DNA of 64,000 nucleotides, taken from NCBI RefSeq assembly GCF_963675165.1, contig NC_087392.1:1255001-1319000 (forward strand), written 5' to 3'. The position numbers and the translations under genes were made by a program. The stretch comes from Halichondria panicea (Eukaryota; Porifera; Demospongiae; Suberitida; Halichondriidae). Positions 1 to 14,396 of this stretch are shown in pieces; position 1 is the stretch's first letter; every line of letters starts with the position of its first letter. Below the pieces are notes generated by a model that saw nothing but the letters and a program-made list of their open reading frames with translations, was not told where the DNA came from and searched no databases.

Positions 1-155
1 GTGATCACTTGGTTGCTGACAAAAGTCCTCCCAGTGGAGCTCCAAGGCCGTTTGACTGTAATTTAGATACAACAGAAACAAAGAAAGCTGTGCAAGTTCA
101 ACAAACACCCTTCAAAGATGGAATTCGAGCAGTCCTTGAGTCATATCTCCCATAA
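1..155 (+). CDS. 3' end of a MAT2B-like gene (methionine adenosyltransferase regulatory subunit / RmlD-type reductase), partial
   Basis: The first bases are open in one frame to the TAA at 153-155. The frame encodes a tail containing GAPRPFDCNLD and QTPFKDGIRAVLESYLP. In MAT2B and related dTDP-4-dehydrorhamnose-reductase-like proteins the C-terminus has the same order: an APRP-x-(N/D)-x-x-LD stretch, then a TPF-x-x-GI-x-x-x-L helix. MAT2B is the non-catalytic NADP-binding subunit of S-adenosylmethionine synthetase II. Only about 51 residues are visible and the Rossmann domain lies upstream of the window, so the call rests on the tail alone. A bacterial-type RmlD homologue is the main alternative. 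Confidence 0.5.
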   Translation, partial: DHLVADKSPPSGAPRPFDCNLDTTETKKAVQVQQTPFKDGIRAVLESYLP

Positions 156-568
156 ACTGTTTTAGAACTTATAGACTTGCTAATTAGTGCTACTTGCTTT
201 GACATTATTGTTGTGCTAATTATAGACTAGCTAATTTGCTACTTGTATAATTATTGCTTTGATATTAGTATTGTGCTAATGCGCTATGCAGTGACAAGGT
301 TTACATTGTTTACAACACTTGATCTGGTCATAATGTGGGGGCGTACACTGCTTTTGAATACCACACTCATGTTCAACAGTCATGCATCACTGCTGAGTAT
401 TTACTATTACAGCATTCTTGCAAGTGGTTTGTGTATCACTGCAATGCGCTAGTTATTCTCTAGCTAATATCCTGTATGTACAGAAGTTTGACTGAGCAAG
501 CTAATTAACAATTCTACCACATCTGAGTCTATTAGATCTAGCTACTTGTATTTTATTAGAGCTGAATT
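156..568. other. intergenic, AT-rich
   Basis: About 410 bases between the MAT2B-like stop and the LMO7-like start. A 69-codon open frame here has no recognisable domain. The stretch presumably holds the 3' UTR of the upstream gene and the promoter and 5' UTR of the next. I see no clear regulatory motif. Confidence 0.5.
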
Positions 569-3500
569 ATGAGCCGACAGGCCCTATCTCCACCTCCAGT
601 ATTCAGTGATGCTGGTACACAAGACAATGCAGTTATTGTGAGAGAAGCACAGGAATGGATTGAGGTAGGTTGTTGTACTTCTAAGCTGTAGTAATACAAC
701 AATGTGGTTTACTTTGTGACCACAAGGCTCTTTGTGCAAAACAACTACACATTGTGTGTACATTATTTATTCTGTAGGAAGTGACTGGAAAGTCCTTCGG
801 AGACTCTTTCAAGGATTCACTCAAGGATGGAGTTCTGTTGTGCGAGTAAGTTGGCTCTAATGTTACACCTCTCAGTGTGTCTCAACTGTGTACACTTGCA
901 GGCTCATGAAGAAAATCAATCCAGGCAGCATTTCTAAAATCAACAAACTCAAATCTCCGATTGCACACTTGGTGAGTGCACATAGTAGCAAGGCTGTCTC
1001 TAGACAAAGCTTTCTAACACAATGACTGTGTGTGGTATATTAATGGGAGTGTCTCTGATTATTCCTTGTTTTGACTGCGTGTTACTTACCTCCTTAGGAC
1101 AACATTCAACAATTCTTGAACGCTTGTCAAGAATTGGGTATGAAGCAATCTCAAATGTTTGATGTAATGGACCTACAATCGTCTCAGATCACGCCCAAAA
1201 AAATTGGGTAATTCATACATTGGTCATGCTTTGTTTAGCGTCTCAATTGATATATTTTTGGTTGTTTACAGTGTAAAGAGAGATGATGCAGACAGGAAAA
1301 TTAGAAGTGTAAGTTATACCCTCGTGTATTGTAATTATTTACAGTTCAAATTAAGTCTTGTAAGTTTACCAGGATGGTATGCTATTTAGTTATATCCTCC
1401 TTTGAAATCCCCCTCTGTATACAATGTGTAGGTGTGTATGACTCTCTATTGGCTGGGCAGAACTGTAGCAGAGATGGAGGAATACAGGGGCCCCCAGTTG
1501 GACCGGAGTGCATTTTCAGCTATTATGCAAGTTGGACAGGTGAGGGAGTAAATCAAGTGTTATAACAACTGTGTCCAGCCCACTTGCATAGCTAAATAAC
1601 AATGCACTCACTTGGCCTTCTATGTACACTGTCACTCATGCTTGTGTACATGGAATGTAGTACTCGGATGACGAAGAGAGCAATGGAAGTCCAACTCCCG
1701 AGTCACCTGACCACTACCAAATTGAGTTGGACAACCACATCTCAAGTCCTGAGCTCCCATCAACCGGCCCAATTGAGAATGGAATGGGACTCACGTTTGA
1801 GCAAGAACAAACTGCTGACCAGTTGCTGGCTGACATACAGAGTGCTGTAGACGAAATGCTTCATGACTTCCAATCTGGATACATTCCCGAAGAGACACCA
1901 GAGGTAAGTATGACTGCACTGTATTATTGGATGGATATTATTGACGTTTAATTGCAGAAGGAATCTGGTAGTCGTGTGGGTATAAGTGTGCACATGATCA
2001 GCCGAAATGGAGGATTTGGTTTCCAGGTAATTGGAGGAGCTGATGCCAACTACCACCCTGAAGTAGAAGTAATACTACCAGGTAAGACAATTTCTTCTGT
2101 TACCTGAATACATAGATTATGGCTATTTTATTTGTAGGGAGTGCAGCAGAGGATGCTGGCATTAAAGCTGGGGACAAAATTGTCAGTGTAAACAAAGAAG
2201 ACATGACTCGCCTGACTCACTCTGAACTAGTGTCAGTCATTAAGAAGGTATGCATGTGTACATGCTACAGGAAATGTAGGCATAACTGATATGTGTCCAA
2301 CTGCATGTTATTCATTGTGTTGTGTATGTGTCCACCCCTCTTCACTGCAGGCTGGCTCAGAGGGGAGTATGCTGATTGGCCTGGTAAGAGAGGGACGTAC
2401 GACAATAACTGAGCATCAGAATCAACCCACAGACACTGTCCCAGGTACTATAGCACTCGCTACCCTGTGTGTGTTCAAACATTCTAATTTTCCTTACCGG
2501 TAGTAATCAGTGTACACATCTCTGTTTGTGCTCATCAGAGAGTCATAGCCTGCTTCCACCCATGACCCTTGGTTAATAGACCATAGCTCATTTGCACTCC
2601 CCTGCTATACTAAGCCACAGGTCGTGAATACCATCATCTCAATTGCCCAAAACACATATTAACCTTGTTTGAAGTGTCTCAACAGATTAGGTACTCCATA
2701 AACTTGTCACGCAAAAGTATGTGGAAATGCTTCCTCTTGGGTAATTTTTGAGATTTGGATCACTATCTGTGTGGTCTAGTGAAACAATGACACTCATGTA
2801 TTCACAGACTAAACAGTGAATGTCACTTGAGAATTTGATCAAAGTATTCAATACCCGTCCCTCCCACTGTATTGGGTTTAGGCATACAATTTCATAGTAC
2901 CACAGCTATGCAACACTGCCCCACCTACAGATATTGATGACCAGCAACTGGTAAACGAAGACCCACCCAATGACGATGATGACAGCGACAACGAAGCGTA
3001 CCCATTGGATATTGATCGCGAGGAAACATCACCTCTCAGAGCACCCCCGACCACATCATATGGCAGTCAACCTTTGCCTACTCTTATTGAGTACCAGGAA
3101 GAAGCAATGTTGGAGCAAATCACAGAGATGATAGAAAAGTCACCGCCCCCACTAGACTCACCCCCCACACATACACACTTCTCACCTGTTGCGATTACCC
3201 CTCCTCCCCCTGGCCCAGTATCTGATGATCGTGAGAGCATCGAAAGAGATCTTCAGGAAATAGTGCTCATGGAAATGGCCGCCACGACAGAACAGCAACG
3301 AGAACACCAAAATGAGGAGACCTCAGATAAAGAATATGATCAACAATATCTGAATATCGATGATGAAATTGAAGAGTTGCTCAGTTTCGGAAGAGATAGC
3401 AAATCTCCAGCTAACGACTTTGAATTGGACTTTGATCTTCCTCCTCCTCTCTCTGTGTCTCCACCTCCTCCTAAACCAACCACTAAGGCCCCAAAACGAC

Positions 3501-5290
3501 AAGTGAAGAAAGGTTCCCCTCCTCCCACTAAAGCAAAACCAAAGAGGCCAGCTTCGTTCGTACAAGCCACCACTTTACTTCCTCAAGACCCTGAGCCAGA
3601 AAGAGCTAGGAGTTCCACTCCCCGATTTACATCGCCACCCCCTCCAATCTCTCCACCTCCACATTCCCCATCTCCAGTTATTTCATATAAACCAATTGCT
3701 GAGGTAACTGTAGCCGCACAATACGTTTCAGAGCCTATACCTACAACTGTTGCAAGTCCCAGGGCAGATACACCACCCATCACTGCTGATACACCCTCCC
3801 CACTACTGTCTCATGTAATTGTTGATGAACAGCCGGCACACTCTCCACCTGTCACTATGAACACTCCCTCTCCACAACTGCCAGAAGTCAATGTACGACC
3901 AAGGCAACCTACGTCTGTTTTTACTGTAACGACTCCCTCCCCACAATTGTCTCCTTTACCTGTTGAAAGTTTCTCTCCGCAACCATCACAAGCTATACCT
4001 GTCATAATTGACACAGAACCATCACAAACTAATCCTATCATTGTTGACATGCCTTCCACTCAACTATCAGAAGTTGACGCCCCCTCCTCCACAAAATCGT
4101 CTGAAGCTAACAAAGTCAATACGTCAACCATACAAGCTATGCCTGCAACCCCAATCTCACAGCCTCTGCAGGTCAAGGAGCTCGGCCCGGTAACCCCTGA
4201 TGATGTGGAGATAGTGGGAAACGTCAAAATACATTGTGTACAGCGTACAAGGTGGACCCCAAAAGGCAGCTCAACTGAAATAGTGAATCCTCCAGAAGAT
4301 CAGAACAAGCAACGTTACCAGCAACATTTCACTCAACTGTGGGCCCAACCAGCTCCCAAACAGATGTCCCCATCAAAACAGACCATTACGCCCATTTCAA
4401 CACGACAAAATGGACATCCTGAGCCGAATCGAGGAAAATCAACAACCCCTAACTCTGGTACTCACTTGCGTACCTCTCCAAGAACATCCCATGACATGAA
4501 CAAGCGATACACGCAGCCAGCAAACATGGCTGGTTGGCAGCATTCTATTGGACGAAACAGAAGTCTATCCACTAGCAATAAGATGTTATCACCACAACAA
4601 CAACAACAACAACAACAGCAAATGCCCATCAAAAAACCCAACTGGAAAAGTCAAGAAGAGCTTCGGAATCATAGGGTTATGCCTCCCTCTAATGGATCGA
4701 CCGAGCAGCAGTGGACCAGGACCACACCAGTTCGTCAACAATCCATGCCCACTCAGCAGCAGCTCAAAACTCAGAGCCTACCTCGTGGGAATAACGACTG
4801 GCGAGTCAATCGTAGCAGTACATGGTCTCGTGGAGGGGGATCACGTTCCATCGATGGTCAGCAATCTGCCTTTGCCATCAAAGCGAAGAGTCCATACGAT
4901 CTATGCTCTCGATGCCACAAGCAGCTAGGAACTGAGACGATCATGTCAATTCCTAACCTCAAGGCCCACTATCATGCATCATGCTTTGTGTGTCGGGTGT
5001 GTAGAGCTCCCCTCGTGAGAAGCCCCCACAACACATCCGTTCTAATTAAAGGGATGCACCCACACTGCAAATACTGTGGCTCATCATCTGACCAAGGTAA
5101 CACATTGCTGACTAATTAGCCAATTTGTTAGTGCATGCATCGCAATTAGTGTGTTTGTTGGTAATCGTAGGTGTTGTAATTAGTTTCTTTACATGCCCAC
5201 GTATACTACCTACTTATATTATTCATGACTGTCTCATGATCTCAGTCTGTTTATTTTATTTTATTAGGTGTGCTTACCACGGAGTGCTAA
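569..5290 (+). CDS. LMO7/LIMCH1-like protein: CH domain, PDZ domain, proline-rich linker, C-terminal LIM domain
   Basis: Twelve coding exons fit GT-AG junctions: 569-664, 778-845, 902-971, 1098-1207, 1272-1308, 1432-1539, 1661-1903, 1958-2081, 2138-2247, 2351-2444, 2931-5096, 5268-5290, for 1082 residues. Residues ~20-125 form a calponin-homology domain (AQEWIE, FKDSLKDGVLLCE, MKKINPGSI, FLNACQELGM). Exons 8-10 encode a PDZ domain (GGFGFQVIGG, AEDAGIKAGDKIVSVN). A long Pro/Ser-rich linker with acidic blocks and a polyglutamine run follows. The C-terminus is one LIM zinc finger with CxxC, HxxC, two further Cys and a final CxxC, ending about ten residues after the last Cys. CH-PDZ-LIM order is diagnostic of LMO7-type actin and junction scaffolds; LIMCH1 lacks the PDZ. 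Residue-level similarity in the linker is not expected. The ATG at 569 was chosen because a typical N-terminus of the CH domain follows within one exon. Confidence 0.85.
4594..4620 (+). repeat. CAA trinucleotide run encoding polyglutamine
   Basis: Eight or nine CAA/CAG codons in a row inside the large LMO7-like exon encode a Gln tract just N-terminal of the LIM-proximal region. Such runs are prone to length variation. Confidence 0.85.
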
Positions 5291-5740
5291 ATCAAGATGA
5301 TGTTAGGATGACATTGAACCTTTTTACGTACATTTTTTATCTCAGAATAATATAGTTATTTACTTTTTTACTCATTTAGTTAGCGCAACACCTATTGTAC
5401 AGTCATAATTATGTATGTGGTTATAAAACATTTTCTTATACATCTGCTCATCTACACCAGACCTTATATGGGCATAATTATACAACAACTGAGGCCCTAT
5501 CAATATTAGCATTGTTTATAGATCACAAGATGATAAAATCATGAGGATCAGGTGAGTTTTAATAAGAATATCAGAAGGACTCAATAAAAGTACTGCATAG
5601 CATCAAACTTCTACACATTCAAGTTTGTTCACAAACTAGCAAATCAGATATCAAAGAAAAACTCTAAAAGTCAGTTTTAATTAAATAAAGTTTTGAATTC
5701 TAAAGTTGACACATAGTTCAATAGGTGTTTTGTAACACGT
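5291..5740. other. convergent 3' region of the LMO7-like gene and thymosin beta
   Basis: About 450 bases of AT-rich sequence between two convergent genes, expected to hold both 3' UTRs. I see no further coding exon on either strand. Confidence 0.5.
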
Positions 5741-6364
<624 letters not shown>

Positions 6365-7096
6365 TTAATGGTTAATGAGATCAAATTCCCTGTTCAATTT
6401 AAGTGTCACTTGTAGTGTGTTTGTATCGCAGACCCATTTTGCCTTGCTTGAATTACTGTCAACTTTATGGGGTAAATGCAGACCAAGACGCCTGCAATAG
6501 AATACAGGTCACTACAAAACATTACATAACAAATTCCTCATACCATTGGGGGGTTCGGCAATCCAGGTATGACTCGGTGATATCTAGATCAATGTCCTTT
6601 GCTTGTGTGGAGGGGAGTTTGATTCTAACCACCTGGTCTTCACAAGAAGCAGTGGTAGGATTCTTGATACCCATACCTAGGAACACATCCTCTGCACCCA
6701 CAGCTTGTCTGAACACCATCTCATACCTGAGTGAACACACAAATTATTTCACATTGCTATGATTAAAGACTTTGCTTACTCAGGTTCTGGCCGAGGGTCA
6801 TCGTAATCATGTTGCTGAGGAGAAACCACTTCTTCACTCCCCCAAATGTCCTTGCTCACAGTCTTTGCTTTGGCTACCCCGGCAGGAGTGGCACTGGACG
6901 TGGGTCCAATTGCCCCAGGGTTTATGTAGGGGCTGGGCCTTGTGTCTATCTCCTGTACGTATGCATAAAAGGGAGGCTGTACGTATGTACATACGTACAT
7001 GGTTTCTGCTGACACTGTACATACATCCTCACTGTCCCCATCCTCTTTTGGAGGCTTCAGCAGATTAGCCAATGCTCCCAGTGAACTTGAATCCAT
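6365..7096 (-). CDS. DNAAF6: DNAAF6 / PIH1D3, axonemal dynein assembly factor
   Basis: Three coding exons (6780-7096, 6544-6726, 6365-6491) give 208 residues; human DNAAF6 is about the same length. The N-terminus has the family start (LGALANLLKPP) and an acidic DIWGSEEV patch. The second exon encodes YEMVFRQAVGAEDVFLGMG and DIDLDITESYLDCRTPQ, the third GLHLPHKVD and a C-terminal REFDLIN. These are the PIH1D3 CS-like domain landmarks in order. The protein acts in the cytoplasm with HSP90 and R2TP-type complexes to pre-assemble dynein arms, which fits an animal with flagellated cells. It is head to head with ABCE1, 214 bp apart. Confidence 0.93.
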
Positions 7097-7310
7097 TCTT
7101 TAGTCTCTGCTTGGCTCAGTAGCTTCCTAGATCCTACATATAGCATGATTGTTTGAATAATGCCGCCCCTAAATAATGGGCGTGACCCGAAACGCCCATT
7201 ACATTTTGACCTTTGTATCTTCTTCTTCTTCTTTGCAGTATACCAAACCACGTGGCAGGGGTCAAAAGGTCAAAGAGAAAGGCTACTGAGCTTGAGGTAA
7301 TTATAAAGCC
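7097..7310. promoter_or_regulatory. bidirectional promoter region DNAAF6 / ABCE1
   Basis: Only 214 bases separate the two divergent start codons, so both promoters and 5' UTRs must lie here or overlap. A short pyrimidine run (cttcttcttcttcttt) occurs near 7220. No TATA box is evident. The inference of shared promoter comes from geometry only. Confidence 0.5.
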
Positions 7311-10605
<3,295 letters not shown>

Positions 10606-10987
10606 ACTGTGTTGTTATCTATAAGGACTAATGTTTTATATCACTGATCACGCTTGTTTATAGCCATTCTGTAAAATGTTTATTAATTATTGATACATAA
10701 ATTGTTATACATTCAATGAGCGCATGTCAGGAGTAAGCTAAGCGTACGGTATACATATATATATATATATATATAACTATTATGATGCTACAGAATTCAG
10801 TGACATGCCAAAACTTCCGTCGATGTTGTTTTGCTGGCAGGGAAATACCCGTAACTGGGTGCCCTGTCATTCTTTTGAATGTGTTTTTTACCTAAAATTA
10901 TTAGTAGCTAATCATGACCTTTATCTATATACTCTTGTTATGACACACACAGCACATACAAATATAAATGATAAGAGTTGCAACTAG
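10606..10987. other. convergent intergenic with short TA repeat
   Basis: About 380 bases between convergent ABCE1 and CNG-channel genes. A (TA)n run of about 24 bases lies at 10751-10776. A 60-codon open frame here lacks any domain and is taken as chance. Confidence 0.5.
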
Positions 10988-13203
10988 CTATGCTCTAGTT
11001 TTAGCCTCTTTCTCTAGTGCATAAACCCTCCGCTTCAGGGACATCTGAGATGTGTTGTACTCTCCCAATAGTCGTGTGAACCGAATCTGCAGCTGCTCTA
11101 TATTGTACTCCAGCTGTTCCATCTTGCTCTCATGTTTGTCATTGGGAGAAGACGAATCAGTTGGACTCATATCCTGATTGGTAGCTCCTTTCTCCAACGT
11201 TCCATCTTGTACGAGTTTTCGATTCCCCCACTCTTCCAAAAGAGTCTTTGTCTGAGGATACTCTTCAAGTGACTCTAGCAGGTCTAACTTCGAGAGGCAG
11301 AACAAATCCGAATAGCCGACCGAACGTACACTAGCTGTTCGTCTATTGCCATTTTCACTTAAATTCAGGATGCTGATCTCTCCGAAATATCCTCCACCTG
11401 TTAGTGTGGCGTACACTGTTGTGTTATCGTCTCCCACTACTTCCAGAAAGCCGTGTTTGATAATATACATCTCTTTCCCAACGTCACCCTTACGGCAGAC
11501 GTAGTCTCCAGGTGAGAACACTTGAGGCTTTAGTTTCAACACCAGCTCTTCCAGCAAACCAGCTTCAAACTCTTTAAATATCTTGACATGTCTGAGGGTC
11601 TCAAAGTGAACATGAATGGCTATCTCAGCTTGTAGTTTGCTGGGAAGGGATTGTAGAATTTTCTCCTCGTTAAGAGTTTGGTTATTTGTCCACTGATAAT
11701 CGAAACACTTAATAACACGATCTTGCAAGACCTGGCCCACTCGTCGATAACGCATGTACTGTTTCAAATTGTCCAGTTTTTCTTGAAACTCTGCTCGTCT
11801 CATGTTCATGTTAGTAATGATTCCGCCTACCATTCCAACAATCGTAGCAAATATTATCACACCAACTAGAAAATCGAAAATAACAAACACATACTCTGCA
11901 TCTCTAACAGGCCCAGGCAATTCTCCAATGGTAGTCAAAGTAAGCGTAGACCAATAGAGACTGAACAAGTACTGTCGAGAGAGATTAGCATACTCTGTGT
12001 TAATACCGTCCTTGTCCGTAAGGGCTGGATACACCCACGAATCTGAGCCCAATCCTAATCCTTCAGAAATGAGAAAATAGAAGCAGGCGTTCCAATGAAT
12101 AATTATAGAGATGAGGAGAATCAACTGGAACACTCGGAAAAGGTTTGGAAAATTTGTCCGGCTTTCCGTGCGACTGAGGAACTGAAGCAATCTGTGTATC
12201 CTCAACAGACGATTGATTCTGACCACAGTGTGTATTACTCCAATTTCAGGTACGAAATAGAGCAAGTCTGTTGGGAGGATCGATAAAATGTCCAGCACAA
12301 AGTATTTTGATTTGCTATAGCGGCTGAAAAGCAGGTTCAGATTAGTGACCATCAATCCCTGATCCAAGTAACCTGCAGAACGAAACACACATGAGATTGA
12401 AAGTTGGACTGTTTTTCATGATAAAGTGTAATAGCATTTATGATAATTCAACTTACTTGTAGTTCCCTGTACACCCATGTCCATTAAGTAGACGATGTCA
12501 GCACCATAGTCTAGGACCAACCACAAAGGGAAGAGAACATCGTTGAACTGATGATACGTCTCACGGACAATCGTCATGACGACGTCGTATATGACCGCCA
12601 GAGAGACTATACCCATCCATCTGAACAACCGACACAGTTTTAATTTTGATATTTATTAAAGCATAAAACTTACACGTGTAGGTAATTTCCAGTTGGATTC
12701 CACACAATACGTTGTAGGAGCTTCTTCTTATCAAGCAGGCGTCTGCGTCTAGTAGTCAGTGTATATGTGGAAGGAATACTTTGAATCGAGGCACTGTATA
12801 ACTCATCATTGACCGTGGACTTTTGAATCGAGGCACTGTATAACTCATCATTGACCGTGGACTTTTGAGGCACGGGACATTCTGCCATTTTAGTCCACTT
12901 TTTTACAAACTGAGTAGTTTTAACAAGTTTAAAGAATGCTTTAGACTCGGGTACGGGTATGGGTACTGGGCTCTTTGTGCTGGGACTGGGATCTGATTGC
13001 TGTTTGAAGTAGCGATTCATCTGTAGAGCAGGATCAGGATCAGACTGTTTTGTTAAGTAGCTATTCATCTGCAGGGCATCTTGGTTGATAAACACATCAT
13101 CATCAAGTTCATCATCATCATCATTAATATCTAGTTCATCATCTATGATCAGTTGTTCCACCATGCTCACTGACACTGGTGTATCGCAGCTGCCGGTAGA
13201 CAT
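10988..13203 (-). CDS. cyclic nucleotide-gated cation channel, CNGA-like
   Basis: Three coding exons (12674-13203, 12457-12620, 10988-12372) give 692 residues. A ~170-residue acidic cytoplasmic N-terminus is followed by S1 (WMGIVSLAVIYDVVMTIV), S2, S3 (FVLDILSILPTDLLYF), an S4 with spaced arginines (RINRLLRIHRLL), S5, a pore reading LTLTTIGELPGP, S6, C-linker and a cyclic-nucleotide-binding domain (PGDYVCRKGDVGKEMY, GGGYFGEISIL, RRTASVRS). The pore TIGE is the CNG type, not the GYG of HCN or EAG channels. A C-terminal heptad stretch matches the CLZ trimerisation helix of CNGA subunits. It would pass cations across the plasma or ciliary membrane in response to cGMP or cAMP. Subfamily (A versus B) is inferred from the pore Glu and the CLZ. 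Confidence 0.92.
12771..12868 (-). repeat. 42-bp tandem duplication in the CNG channel N-terminus
   Basis: Two essentially identical 42-base units lie side by side in exon 1, encoding KSTVNDELYSASIQ twice. A second, looser repeat (QMNSYLTKQSDPDP / QMNRYFKQQSDPSP) sits about 50 residues upstream. Both keep frame, so the N-terminal tail has grown by small tandem duplications. Confidence 0.9.
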
Positions 13204-13464
13204 TTAACTTGTTTTCTTGTCTCCTGGGTTCAACATATCACCTAAAAAACGTGCTAATTGCTTAAATGAATTGTCAACCTTATCTCTTCATGAGGTTGGG
13301 GAAGTCCACGTGGGTTGCAATAGTCCTAATTGAAGCCCATTTATTTTTAGTTCAAGGTCTATCCATATCCATGCAAATTGATGCCCATCATTGAGTTGAA
13401 GAGATTTCTAGATCTACATTGATACTGCACTGGCCTGATTGTTTCTCCGGATCAAGAGACTGTC
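13204..13464. promoter_or_regulatory. bidirectional upstream region CNG channel / SPCS3
   Basis: The divergent start codons are 261 bases apart. The gap must hold both promoters and 5' UTRs. No specific motif is called. Confidence 0.45.
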
Positions 13465-14270
13465 ATGAATACTGCTCTGTCTCGTGTGAATTCTGTATTT
13501 GCCTACAATCTGACCACTTTGGCAGCGCTGGCTGTTTTGGTCTTCCTCTCGACCAACTTCAAGGACAAAACTTTAGAGACCAAAATATCAGTCGCCTCAC
13601 CAAAAGTGTAAGTACTGTTACTATTTTGAATGGTATCAGTATCAAATGCTTTCTCACAGGAGGTTCGACATTGAACGAATGGCGTCTGGTCCGGAGAGGA
13701 AAGACTATGGCGTCGTTAAACTAGACATTGAAGCAATATCCACTCGTTTTAATATAGCAGCATTCTAATAATAGCATTATTGTGTGTATTCATCCCTTAA
13801 CTAGCCGTAAGATCTCACTGACTTGTTTGATTGGAACACTAAGGAGCTGTTTGTCATGGTGATAGCCTACTACGAAACCAGTAAAACAGTGAGTTAGTCA
13901 TGAATATTGTAGATTTATATAGCTCTGATCTAAGCGCTTTGGTCACTGTGTATTTGTGCGTAGGATATCAACCAGATTGTGCTGTGGGATAAGATCATTC
14001 AGAGAGGAGAGCCGGCCAAGATAACACTCAACCAGGCAAAACCAGAGTACCGGTTCTTTGATGATGGAAAAGGACTACTGTGAGTAAAGGCATGCCCCTG
14101 GACTCTGATCTGTTACTTGCGCAATTTTTATCTAATTTTGCAGGGGGAATGAGAATGTGACCCTGCAGCTGAGTTGGAATGTGATCCCCCATGTCGGACG
14201 ATTGCCATTAGTCTATTCCAATACCTATCAAATCAAATTTCCAACTAATTACATCTCTGGTGCAATGTGA
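13465..14270 (+). CDS. SPCS3: signal peptidase complex subunit 3 (SPC22/23)
   Basis: Five coding exons, 13465-13607, 13660-13735, 13811-13888, 13964-14079, 14144-14270, encode 179 residues; human SPCS3 has 180. The protein starts MNTALSRVNSVFAYNLT with one N-terminal membrane anchor, then a lumenal domain with DLTDLFDWNTKELF, QIVLWDKII, YRFFDDGKGLLGNENVTL and a C-terminal NTYQIKFP. These match the family throughout. It is the single-pass ER subunit required for signal peptide cleavage. The 179-residue length depends on removing an intron at 13736-13810 that has no GT-AG ends and looks U12-type. The alternative GT-AG junction would insert three residues and replace a conserved Asp. Confidence 0.93.
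13736..13810 (+). other. candidate U12-type (minor spliceosome) intron in SPCS3
   Basis: The intron starts ATATCC at 13736 and has TCCCTTAACT at 13793-13802, close to the U12 branch-site consensus, with its adenosine about 11 nt from the 3' junction. The junction that restores the conserved EADLTD spacing ends the intron in AA (13809-13810). The last intron base matches the last exon base, so the cut is ambiguous by one base. A GT-AG alternative starts at 13745 and ends at 13811, with a poor donor. Confidence 0.6.
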
Positions 14271-14396
14271 TTAAATCATTATTTTTTTGCTTTAGAAGAA
14301 TTCATACATTATATTACTTATTTTGGAAGAAAAGAAAACATCAAACCACACACACATACAATACGCATGCCATTAAAAACAAAATTGTGCTCTATG

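Noticed and set aside
3323-4059. Several minus-strand frames under the LMO7-like exon
   Set aside because: Antisense shadows of the Pro/Ser-rich linker.
10988-12372. HCN or EAG-type potassium channel
   Set aside because: Pore reads TTIGELPG, not GYG, and a CLZ-like helix ends the protein.
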